A DNA stretch of 20,680 bases from CBFGWV01 sp965652545 (GTDB lineage Bacteria > Pseudomonadota > Gammaproteobacteria > Competibacterales > Competibacteraceae): contig CBFGWV010000055.1 of assembly GCA_965652545.1 (NCBI GenBank), positions 1-20,680 of the forward strand, written 5' to 3'. Position 1 is the first letter of the stretch. Every line of letters begins with the position of its first letter. The notes beneath the pieces are model-generated. The model was not told where the DNA came from. It searched no databases and was given only the letters and a program-made list of their open reading frames with translations. This document shows positions 8,262 through 14,408 of the stretch, piece after piece. The translations under genes were made by a program, and so were the position numbers.

Positions 8262-9113
8262 TCAGTTAAGAGATCTACGCGTCGCCCCCGGCGTTTCCTG
8301 AAACCGACGCCTGTAGGCGCGGCAGAAGCTCGATGCGTCGGAGAATCCGACTTCATCGGCCACCGCCGCCAAAGGTATGTGGCTGTTGAGCAGCAAGAAC
8401 TGCGCACGCCGCATGCGTAATTCCATCACGTGTTGTTGCGGCGTCAATCCGAATTGACGCTGGAACAGATAAATGAAATGGCTCTCGCTGAGGTTCACGC
8501 AGTCGGCCATTTCGCCATTGGTCGGCGGCTGGGCAAGTCGCTGGTCGATCAGGCGATCGAGCCGGGCACGATCCAACCGGGTATTGGCCAGCGGACGAAC
8601 CGGCTCGGATGAGTAGAGCCGAATCAGCTGCGTCATGAAAAGCGAAACCATCTGACAGGTGACCACCGAGGCATCCCGCTGCGGCACCCGCGTCAATTGT
8701 TTAGCGGCAAACGCCAGCAGCGTCATCGTTTCGTCATCCAGGCGAATGAAGTTCGCCCGGCTGAAAAGGGTATCGTCGATCGACAGCCCACAGGCCTGCC
8801 CCAGCGCCTGAATGAACGGATCATTCTGCGCCACATCGATGACGATCAACTCGCTCTCGTCGTTGAGACCGGCATACAGATGCGACGCGCTGGCAGGCAC
8901 CAGTGCCGCCGTACCGACCAGCAGGCGCCCCGCGCTATCGGCAAGTTCACAATCCATTCGCCCCTTCCAGCCAAATAGCACCTGCGCGAAATCGTGGCAG
9001 TGCTCTCCACGCTGGCGGGCGATCAGGTTGCGGCGAGCCTGACTGTGGTTCATAGCCTGGGTATACGACTCCGGCGCCTGGGTCAATGGCAGCGCGTTCG
9101 GCGAGATTACCAT
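8262..9113 (-). CDS. AraC-family transcriptional regulator
   Basis: The C-terminal half carries the paired AraC helix-turn-helix: MADCVNLSESHFIYLFQRQF, then LTPQQHVMELRMRRAQFLL, then IPLAAVADEVGFSDASSFCR ending in FQETPG. The N-terminal half looks like a cupin-type effector domain (GEHCHDFAQVLFGWKGRMD, with His-Asp residues). The start is uncertain. ATG 9113 is used here, while ATG 9053 and ATG 9152 are in the same frame. The outermost would leave only six bases before the divergent gene, too few for a promoter. The gene is divergent from the cyclodeaminase/dehydrogenase operon, the classic arrangement of a local regulator, so it probably controls that operon in response to an amino acid. Confidence 0.9.
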   Translation of the reverse strand: MVISPNALPLTQAPESYTQAMNHSQARRNLIARQRGEHCHDFAQVLFGWKGRMDCELADSAGRLLVGTAALVPASASHLYAGLNDESELIVIDVAQNDPFIQALGQACGLSIDDTLFSRANFIRLDDETMTLLAFAAKQLTRVPQRDASVVTCQMVSLFMTQLIRLYSSEPVRPLANTRLDRARLDRLIDQRLAQPPTNGEMADCVNLSESHFIYLFQRQFGLTPQQHVMELRMRRAQFLLLNSHIPLAAVADEVGFSDASSFCRAYRRRFQETPGATRRSLN

Positions 9114-9158
9114 GGCGATGTACGCACTACCCACCGCCACCGAAAAGAGCACACCGCC
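9114..9158. promoter_or_regulatory. Divergent intergenic region between the AraC gene and the cyclodeaminase operon
   Basis: This gap (up to 105 bases, 9054-9158, if the AraC gene starts at ATG 9053) must carry the promoters of both divergent units. A GTATAC palindrome is seen at 9061-9066. I could not assign a firm -35/-10 pair or repeated AraC half-sites. Confidence 0.35.
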
Positions 9159-10127
9159 ATGTCACTGAACGCCGAGCACGTACGAGACGCTTTGCCGTGG
9201 GACCGGTTGATCGATGCACTGGCCGATATTTTCGCCCGTGAGGACGTCCGCGCACCGGTCCGCCATCACCACACGGTCAAGGTCCCGGGCGAGCCGGATG
9301 CCACGCTGCTGCTCATGCCGGCGTGGATTGAGGGTGAGTACCTCGGTGTCAAGCAGGTCAGCGTGTTTCCCGGCAACAACGCCCGCAACCTGCCGGGCTT
9401 GAGCAGCCACTACATGCTCAGTTGCGGCAAAAGCGGCCACCCGCTGCTGATGCTCGATGGTAACGAACTGACCGCTCGCCGTACCGCAGCGGCCTCGGCG
9501 CTGGCCTCGCGCTTTCTTTCGCGCAAGGACGCCACCGGCCTGATGATGATCGGCGCCGGCCGCATGGGCCGTCGTCTGATCCCCGCCCACATGAGCGTCC
9601 GCCCGATCACCCATATCGGTGTGTGGGACCGCAACGCCGCCGCCTCGGCTGCACTGGTGGACGAGCTGCGGGCCGACGGCATCGTCGCCGAGGTCTGTCG
9701 CGATGAACAGCTGCAACAGGCCGTCGGGGAGGCCGACATCGTCAGCTGCGCCACCATGGCGACCGAGCCGGTGGTGCTCGGCGACTGGCTCAAGCCCGGA
9801 GCCCACCTCGATTTGGTCGGCAGCTTCACCCCGCATATGCGAGAGACCGATGACACGGCCATGCAGCGTTGTGCCGTCTTCGTCGATACCCAGGCCGGCG
9901 CGCTCAAGGAAACCGGTGATCTGATCATGCCGATCGAAAGTGGCGCGATCACGGCGGACAAGATCCTCGCCGAACTGTCCGAACTGTGCCGCGGCCAACA
10001 CGCCGGTCGCGCCGGCTTGGCCGATCCCGAGCGGGCCGTGACCCTGTTCAAATCGGTGGGCGACTCCCGCGAAGACCTCGCTGCGGCGATTCTCGCCTAC
10101 CGCAACCAAGGTGGAGCGAACGCTTGA
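9159..10127 (+). CDS. Ornithine cyclodeaminase / mu-crystallin family enzyme
   Basis: NAD(P)-dependent enzyme of 322 residues. The family signature TARRTAAASALASRFLSR follows the substrate-binding stretch GVKQVSVFPGNN, and the dinucleotide fold carries GAGRMG in place of the more usual GxGxQ. ATG 9159 is chosen because the reading frame further upstream overlaps the divergent AraC gene and has no family features. Members of this family include ornithine cyclodeaminase, pyrroline/piperideine-2-carboxylate reductase and the L-arginine dehydrogenase DauB. Translational coupling to a D-amino-acid dehydrogenase (shared TGATG) favours an imine or keto-acid reductase over a true cyclodeaminase. Together the pair could convert a D-amino acid to its L form. 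This role is inferred. Confidence 0.88.
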   Translation: MSLNAEHVRDALPWDRLIDALADIFAREDVRAPVRHHHTVKVPGEPDATLLLMPAWIEGEYLGVKQVSVFPGNNARNLPGLSSHYMLSCGKSGHPLLMLDGNELTARRTAAASALASRFLSRKDATGLMMIGAGRMGRRLIPAHMSVRPITHIGVWDRNAAASAALVDELRADGIVAEVCRDEQLQQAVGEADIVSCATMATEPVVLGDWLKPGAHLDLVGSFTPHMRETDDTAMQRCAVFVDTQAGALKETGDLIMPIESGAITADKILAELSELCRGQHAGRAGLADPERAVTLFKSVGDSREDLAAAILAYRNQGGANA

Positions 10128-11392
10128 TGGCGCCCTCGGTCGCGACCACGTCCGCAAAAACCGTCGCGGTGATCGGCGCCGGTGTGGTCGGCCTGTGTAC
10201 CGCCCTGCAAGCGCAGCGCAACGGCTATCAGGTCACCCTGGTCGACCGCGGCCAACCGGGCGCCGGTGTGTCGTTCGGCAACGCCGGCTATCTGGCCACG
10301 GAGTTGATCGACCCGCTGGCCAACGGCAAGACACTGCGCAGCGCCCCGCATATGCTGCTGAACCCCAAGGGACCGGTCGCGCTGCCACCGCGCTATCTGC
10401 ATCGTAGCCTGCCGTGGCTGCTGCGCTTTATCGCCGCTGCCCGGCCCGCGCAGGTGACTCGATCGCGGGATGGCCTGCGGCCGCTCAACCGTGAAGCCGT
10501 CGCGGCGTGGCAACGGACACTGGCGGACATCGACGCGTCGGACCAACTGCGCCAATCCGGTTACCTGCTGGTGTGGGAGTCGGCAGAGCGCATCGACGAG
10601 GCCACGGCCCACAGCCGCTATCTTGCCCAATGGCAGATCGCCTGCAAGTTGATCAGCGCCCCCGAGGTCGCCCGGCTGGAGCCGGCGCTGGCCGAGACAG
10701 TCAGCCATGCGCTGTATTTTCCCGACGCCTATCAGGTCCGCGAGCCCTACCGGCTGTGCCAGCGTCTGTTCGAGGCCTTTCGGGCGCGCGGCGGGCAGTT
10801 CGCGCAACAGGCCGTCGCATCGCTGAAGGCCAGCGATCGACAAGTGACGTTGCTTGGCGATGCGCCCCCATTGACCGTGGACACCGCTGTGGTCTGCGCC
10901 GGCGCCTGGAGCCGGCCGTTGCTGCAAAGCACCGGAATCGACGTCCCATTGGAAGCGGAGCGGGGCTATCACATCAGCTTGCGTGGCGCGTCGATCGGCC
11001 TGAACCGGCCCATCGGCTCGGCGGAGCGTCGTTTCGTCATGAGCCCTTTGGACTCGGGCCTGCGTGCGGTGGGGTTCACCGAAATCGGCGGGCTCGCCTT
11101 GCCACCCATCCCTCGGCGTTTTCAGGTCCTGCGTCAGCACAGCCAGGGGTTGATCCCGGCGCTGAACGACCCGTCCATCGAAACCAGCGAATGGATGGGC
11201 CACCGTCCCACCTTGCCCGACTCCCTGCCGGTGATCGACCGCCATCCGACCTTACCTCAGTTGCTGTTCGCGTTCGGACACCAGCACCTGGGCCTGACGC
11301 AAGCGGCCGTCAGCGCCGAAATGACCGTAAGCCTGATGGGCGGCCGGACGCCGGTTATCGACCCGCGGCCGTATCGTGTCGGCCGTTTTTGA
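10127..11392 (+). CDS. FAD-dependent D-amino-acid dehydrogenase, DadA-like
   Basis: Flavoprotein of 421 residues that probably oxidises a D-amino acid to the imine/keto acid and passes electrons to the respiratory chain. The N-terminal FAD motif VIGAGVVG is at residues 15-22, followed by LVDRGQPGAGVSFGNAGYL, a DadA hallmark. Near the C-terminus, WMGHRPTLPDSLPVI and FGHQHLGLT match the family's flavin-contacting region. The ATG at 10127 overlaps the previous stop (TGATG), with a GGAG site about ten bases upstream. The nearest described parallel for this pairing is dauBA for D-arginine in Pseudomonas; D-proline or another D-amino acid is equally possible. The last codons lie within an intrinsic terminator. 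Confidence 0.9.
   Translation: MAPSVATTSAKTVAVIGAGVVGLCTALQAQRNGYQVTLVDRGQPGAGVSFGNAGYLATELIDPLANGKTLRSAPHMLLNPKGPVALPPRYLHRSLPWLLRFIAAARPAQVTRSRDGLRPLNREAVAAWQRTLADIDASDQLRQSGYLLVWESAERIDEATAHSRYLAQWQIACKLISAPEVARLEPALAETVSHALYFPDAYQVREPYRLCQRLFEAFRARGGQFAQQAVASLKASDRQVTLLGDAPPLTVDTAVVCAGAWSRPLLQSTGIDVPLEAERGYHISLRGASIGLNRPIGSAERRFVMSPLDSGLRAVGFTEIGGLALPPIPRRFQVLRQHSQGLIPALNDPSIETSEWMGHRPTLPDSLPVIDRHPTLPQLLFAFGHQHLGLTQAAVSAEMTVSLMGGRTPVIDPRPYRVGRF
11366..11390 (+). terminator. Rho-independent terminator overlapping the end of the dadA-like gene
   Basis: CGGCCG (11366-11371) pairs with CGGCCG (11380-11385) around an eight-base loop and is followed at once by five T (11386-11390). The stem lies in the last codons, and the T-run runs into the TGA at 11390-11392. 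It closes the cyclodeaminase/dehydrogenase operon. Confidence 0.65.
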
Positions 11393-11744
11393 AGCGCCCG
11401 TCCAGCACACGCTCGTCGCCTCCAGCATGGTCAGGATTGCGCGGGCCCTCTGGAAATGGCTTCGCGATCGGTCTTGGAGGGTAGCTTGTTGAGACGGCTC
11501 AGTGCGGTAATGCGGGTTTCCCGCATCCGCTTGATTTCGACGTTTCGGTTGCCGATCTCGTTGAACAGGATCATCAGTGGCCTCATACTGGCTTGCGCTC
11601 AACGCCAGCGTCATCGCCGCCTGCTCCCCACTACTCAGATTCTGACATTGTTCCCATCGCAACACCGTAATTCTGTCTCGGAGATAGGTTCGGTGCAATA
11701 GCCTATTATTTGTACACCGCAGACATCCTGGAAAAGGTGTTTAA
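11393..11744. other. Gene-poor stretch with a possible decayed minus-strand gene
   Basis: No gene here can be named. On the minus strand, two frames read like protein one after the other: from about 11698 a helix-forming run containing NLSSGEQAAMTLALSASQYE, then, one base out of frame, MRPLMILFNEIGNRNVEIKR onward. This could be a frameshifted remnant, or only the second, 51-residue frame (ATG at 11586, stop at 11431) may be real. The stretch 11700-11744 is AT-richer and probably carries the promoter of the small gene at 11745. Confidence 0.35.
11431..11586 (-). pseudogene. Possible 51-residue C-terminal fragment, unrecognised
   Basis: A short minus-strand frame with protein-like composition: charged and hydrophobic residues in helical spacing through IGNRNVEIKRMRETRITALS, then a basic tail. 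The frame joins, with a one-base shift near 11586, to another protein-like frame reaching about 11698, so it may be the end of a frameshifted gene. It has no good ribosome-binding site. I do not recognise the family. Confidence 0.3.
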
Positions 11745-12005
11745 ATGAAGCACCTAAAGTACTCATCAAGTCACTTCGGTCAATGTCATAGCCGGTGGGT
11801 TAGGGACGCCAATCGCGACCTTTCAGCTTCGGATAGGTCCGATGAGTGGGTTTGGGACCAGTGTGAAAGTTGCCGCTATTGGATTTCCCTTACCGGAAAA
11901 TTCAGCACTGACTGGGGAGGCTGCTCCAACATGCGTTCAAAGTATGACGGTCGCGTACGCTTTGCTCATGATGGGTGCGAGTGGTTTGAGAGGATAGATC
12001 CCTAG
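11745..12005 (+). CDS. Small four-cysteine protein, DUF3027-like
   Basis: An 86-residue soluble protein with a good AAGGTG ribosome-binding site five bases before the ATG. The second half has a compact pattern: C40-x2-C43 in DQCESCRYW, then DWGGCSN (C60) and HDGCEWF (C78). This four-Cys set could bind zinc. The wording (CxxCRYW, a D-W-G-C-S-N turn, a DGR, then H-D-G-C) resembles the conserved part of DUF3027 proteins as I remember them. No function is known to me. It stands between the metabolic operons and the defence genes. Its cysteines suggest a structural metal site rather than catalysis. Confidence 0.7.
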   Translation: MKHLKYSSSHFGQCHSRWVRDANRDLSASDRSDEWVWDQCESCRYWISLTGKFSTDWGGCSNMRSKYDGRVRFAHDGCEWFERIDP

Positions 12006-12028
12006 GGGTTTTCGGTAGGAGGGAAAGA

Positions 12029-12058
12029 TTGTACGTTCGCAAGATCAAGTGTGGCTGA
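12029..12058 (+). pseudogene. Truncated gene start: ideal ribosome-binding site with a nine-codon frame
   Basis: AGGAGGG at 12017-12023 lies five bases before a TTG, which opens a frame reading (M)YVRKIKCG and stops at TGA 12056-12058, five bases before the stop codon of the minus-strand remnant next to it. An ideal site serving only nine codons suggests the 5' stub of a gene cut off at this junction. It could also be a chance match or a tiny leader peptide. Confidence 0.3.
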
Positions 12059-12062
12059 GTCG

Positions 12063-12329
12063 CTAACTCGCGGGAACCGATCTCCCCAGCAGGGCATCCG
12101 CACTGGCCAGCCGTGACGCCTTGAAGTGCTTGAGCTCGGCCACCAGAATGAACGTCACGACCGCTGCAGGCTCCATGAGGTGATCTTGCCCCAGTGCGCG
12201 CGGCACCACAGGTCATCTGGTCGGGTGCTGCCAAGCGCCCAGGAAGGTCGCCATGTTTTCGGCGAGCCACACAAAAAAGCCGATTCGAAGCTTCGACACC
12301 AAAGAACCGTTAGGAATGCGATTTTGGAC
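12063..12329 (-). pseudogene. Decayed 3' remnant of a DUF817-like membrane-protein gene
   Basis: Read on the minus strand, one frame gives FFVWLAENMATFLGAWQHP, then a TGA at 12215-12213. The neighbouring frame supplies DDLWCRAHWGKITSWSL, and the first frame resumes with VVTFILVAELKHFKASRL and ends at TAG 12065-12063. Joined, these match the end of DUF817 proteins as I remember them (F-F-W-L-A-E-N, T-F-x-G-A-W, G-K-x-S-S-W, then a final membrane helix and LKH). Two compensating frameshifts show it is not functional. The 5' end of the old gene is missing, replaced by the helicase gene. It marks the island edge. Confidence 0.6.
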
Positions 12330-14405
12330 AGCACGAGAGAATTTGTGGCTCATGGCACTCTGGACACCACACAGCTCGCGTTTGTTGGCGCGCCTGAACG
12401 GAATATACGTCTGCTTGCACCTGCCGGGAGCGGAAAAACGCTGTCGCTACTTCACCGCTGCGCGGAGCTTCATCGGCGTTCCGGCGGTGTATCGTCCTTC
12501 CTGATCGTATCCTTCACACGGGCGGCGAGAGATGAGTTGCGTGGTCGGCTCACCGACAGCGTGTTTGCTACCTTCGCGGCCAAGGCGGATGTTGTGACTT
12601 TGAATGGGTGGGGGCACCGACGCCTACGGACGATGTCAGCCCAACCGCGCCTGCACGTCTCTGAATTCGAGTGTGCAACCATGGTCAAGACGGTCCTCGC
12701 GCCGGCATGGTCCGCTGTCCCGGCTCTCGAGAAGGGCATGAAGCATCAGCCCTTTAAGCTGCCGAAGGTCCTATCCCGCCTCCTTGATGTGATGAAGACG
12801 CTGGGCTTCGACCATGAGGATGGATCGCTCAGGATGGCGGATGACCGGCTCGATGCCCTGGAGCAGCTCGGCTTGTTGTCGCTGATGGAAGAGTCCATGG
12901 TCCGCCTTGAGGAATTGGGCGTGCTCGCCAACCGTCGCTGGGAGCCGTTTTTAGAGGTTGTCCTGCCGTTCTTCAATACCGCGTGCGCTCAGCAGTTTTC
13001 TACTGGGGCCTTCACGTTGGAGGACCAAAAGTACGGCGCATGGATCGACCAGCGACGCCAGCTCGCTGCGGGCAAATTGCTCGCTCCGCAAGAGCGCATC
13101 TCCGAAATCCTGGTCGACGAATTCCAGGACATTAACCCGTTGGATCTCGCGCTCATTCTCACGATCGCCGAACTCAACCAGTCGGCCCTGACGATCGTAG
13201 GTGACGACGACCAGGCGATCTTCGAGTGGCGCGGCGCCGCGCCCGATTTCATTTTGGAGCCGGACCGCTACCTCGGGCGAAGTTTCTCCACATACATTCT
13301 GGAGAAGAACTATCGCAGTCCCCGCAACATTGTTCAGAAATCCGCTCGACTGATTGCCCACAATCAGCGGCGTGTCGCCAAGGCGATGCATCCGGTGTCG
13401 ACGACAGATGCGGATGTTGCGATGTTCACGGGAGATACGTTTCTCGATTCGATCGGTAACGTCTTAACCGAGATCAGCGCCTTCGTGGAGAAAAAATCAC
13501 CGGACGCACGTATGGCGCTGCTGTCGCGCAAGCGAGCGCAGTTGATCCCGTACCAGATTCTGCTGGCCCGGGAAGACATCCCGTTTTGCGCCGCTGAGGA
13601 CTTGCATCTTTTCCTTTCCGATACCTTTGATCGCCTGCTTGGCGCGCTCAGAACCCGAACTATGGCCGGCCTGGGTATCGCCGTGCCGACGATCGTCGAC
13701 GATGTTATGAGGCTGTGTGATACGGTCCAGCGCTATCCGCTCCGTAAAGCCGAGGCTGATGCCATGGCGCGGCATATTCGATCCGTTCGACCGAAGTCCT
13801 ATGATGCCGCGATCGACCAGCTCGAAACCTACGACGGCCCCATCCGAGGTCAGACGGACAAAGGCACGACAGCAGCGAATTTTGCAATCAAACTGCGCCA
13901 ACTGATACACGCACCGACGGTGCGCGCTGCGATCGAGGCGCTACAGACGCTATACTCCGGCTTCAAGAAAGATTACGGGCGTGGTGCCGAAGACATCTTT
14001 CTTGCCGATCCCCCCTTTGCCTATCTCGTCGAGTTCTCCGAAAGCTATGGGATGGATTTCCAAGCATTCGTCGATGATCTTGAAAAGGCAAAGGATACAC
14101 TGGTCAAGCTGCCGGGAATGGACGCCGATGACAGTGCTGATGCTATGTGGAAGAAGCCGGTTCACCTGATGACGGCCCTACGCGCCAAGGGGCGCGAGTT
14201 CGATACCGTGGTGATGCTCGATGTCGTCGACGGTATCTGGCCACTGCGTTCGGCCAAATCTGAACGCGAGCTTGAGGGCGAGAGACGATTGTTCTACGTC
14301 GCGATGACGCGTGCCAAGAAGCGGCTGATCCTGACCGCGTCTCGTCGGATCGGTGACCAAGTGACTATTGGATCGCCCTTCCTGGCAGAGGCGGCGCTCC
14401 CTTGA
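12324..14405 (+). CDS. UvrD/PcrA-like superfamily 1A DNA helicase
   Basis: ATP-dependent DNA helicase. Counting from TTG 12324, the motifs run in order: Walker A APAGSGKT (32-39), motif Ia FTRAARDELRGR, motif II DEFQD (265-269), motif III GDDDQAIFEWRG (293-304), motif IV NYRSP, motif V ALRAKGREFD (618-627) and motif VI FYVAMTRAKKRL (657-668). Length is about 693 residues, close to UvrD family size. The frame is open upstream to 12126, but that part is antisense to the DUF817 remnant and has no family features. I therefore use TTG 12324, with AGGA eight bases before it; GTG 12345 is the alternative. It converges on zorD with a three-base gap. UvrD-like helicases occur in several defence systems, but a partner role with Zorya is only a possibility. 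Confidence 0.9.
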   Translation: MDSTREFVAHGTLDTTQLAFVGAPERNIRLLAPAGSGKTLSLLHRCAELHRRSGGVSSFLIVSFTRAARDELRGRLTDSVFATFAAKADVVTLNGWGHRRLRTMSAQPRLHVSEFECATMVKTVLAPAWSAVPALEKGMKHQPFKLPKVLSRLLDVMKTLGFDHEDGSLRMADDRLDALEQLGLLSLMEESMVRLEELGVLANRRWEPFLEVVLPFFNTACAQQFSTGAFTLEDQKYGAWIDQRRQLAAGKLLAPQERISEILVDEFQDINPLDLALILTIAELNQSALTIVGDDDQAIFEWRGAAPDFILEPDRYLGRSFSTYILEKNYRSPRNIVQKSARLIAHNQRRVAKAMHPVSTTDADVAMFTGDTFLDSIGNVLTEISAFVEKKSPDARMALLSRKRAQLIPYQILLAREDIPFCAAEDLHLFLSDTFDRLLGALRTRTMAGLGIAVPTIVDDVMRLCDTVQRYPLRKAEADAMARHIRSVRPKSYDAAIDQLETYDGPIRGQTDKGTTAANFAIKLRQLIHAPTVRAAIEALQTLYSGFKKDYGRGAEDIFLADPPFAYLVEFSESYGMDFQAFVDDLEKAKDTLVKLPGMDADDSADAMWKKPVHLMTALRAKGREFDTVVMLDVVDGIWPLRSAKSERELEGERRLFYVAMTRAKKRLILTASRRIGDQVTIGSPFLAEAALP

Positions 14406-14408
14406 ACG

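Noticed and set aside
8994..9158. N-terminal extension of the cyclodeaminase-family frame
   Set aside because: It overlaps the divergent AraC gene and would leave no promoter region. Family proteins start close to the ATG at 9159.
11902..12270. 122-codon minus-strand frame
   Set aside because: Composition is rich in Arg, Gly, Ala, Thr and Ser with no recognisable family. It runs antisense to the four-Cys gene and out of frame with the DUF817 remnant.
12126..12323. N-terminal extension of the helicase frame
   Set aside because: No helicase-family similarity. The same bases on the minus strand encode the DUF817-like remnant, so the extension is a chance open frame.
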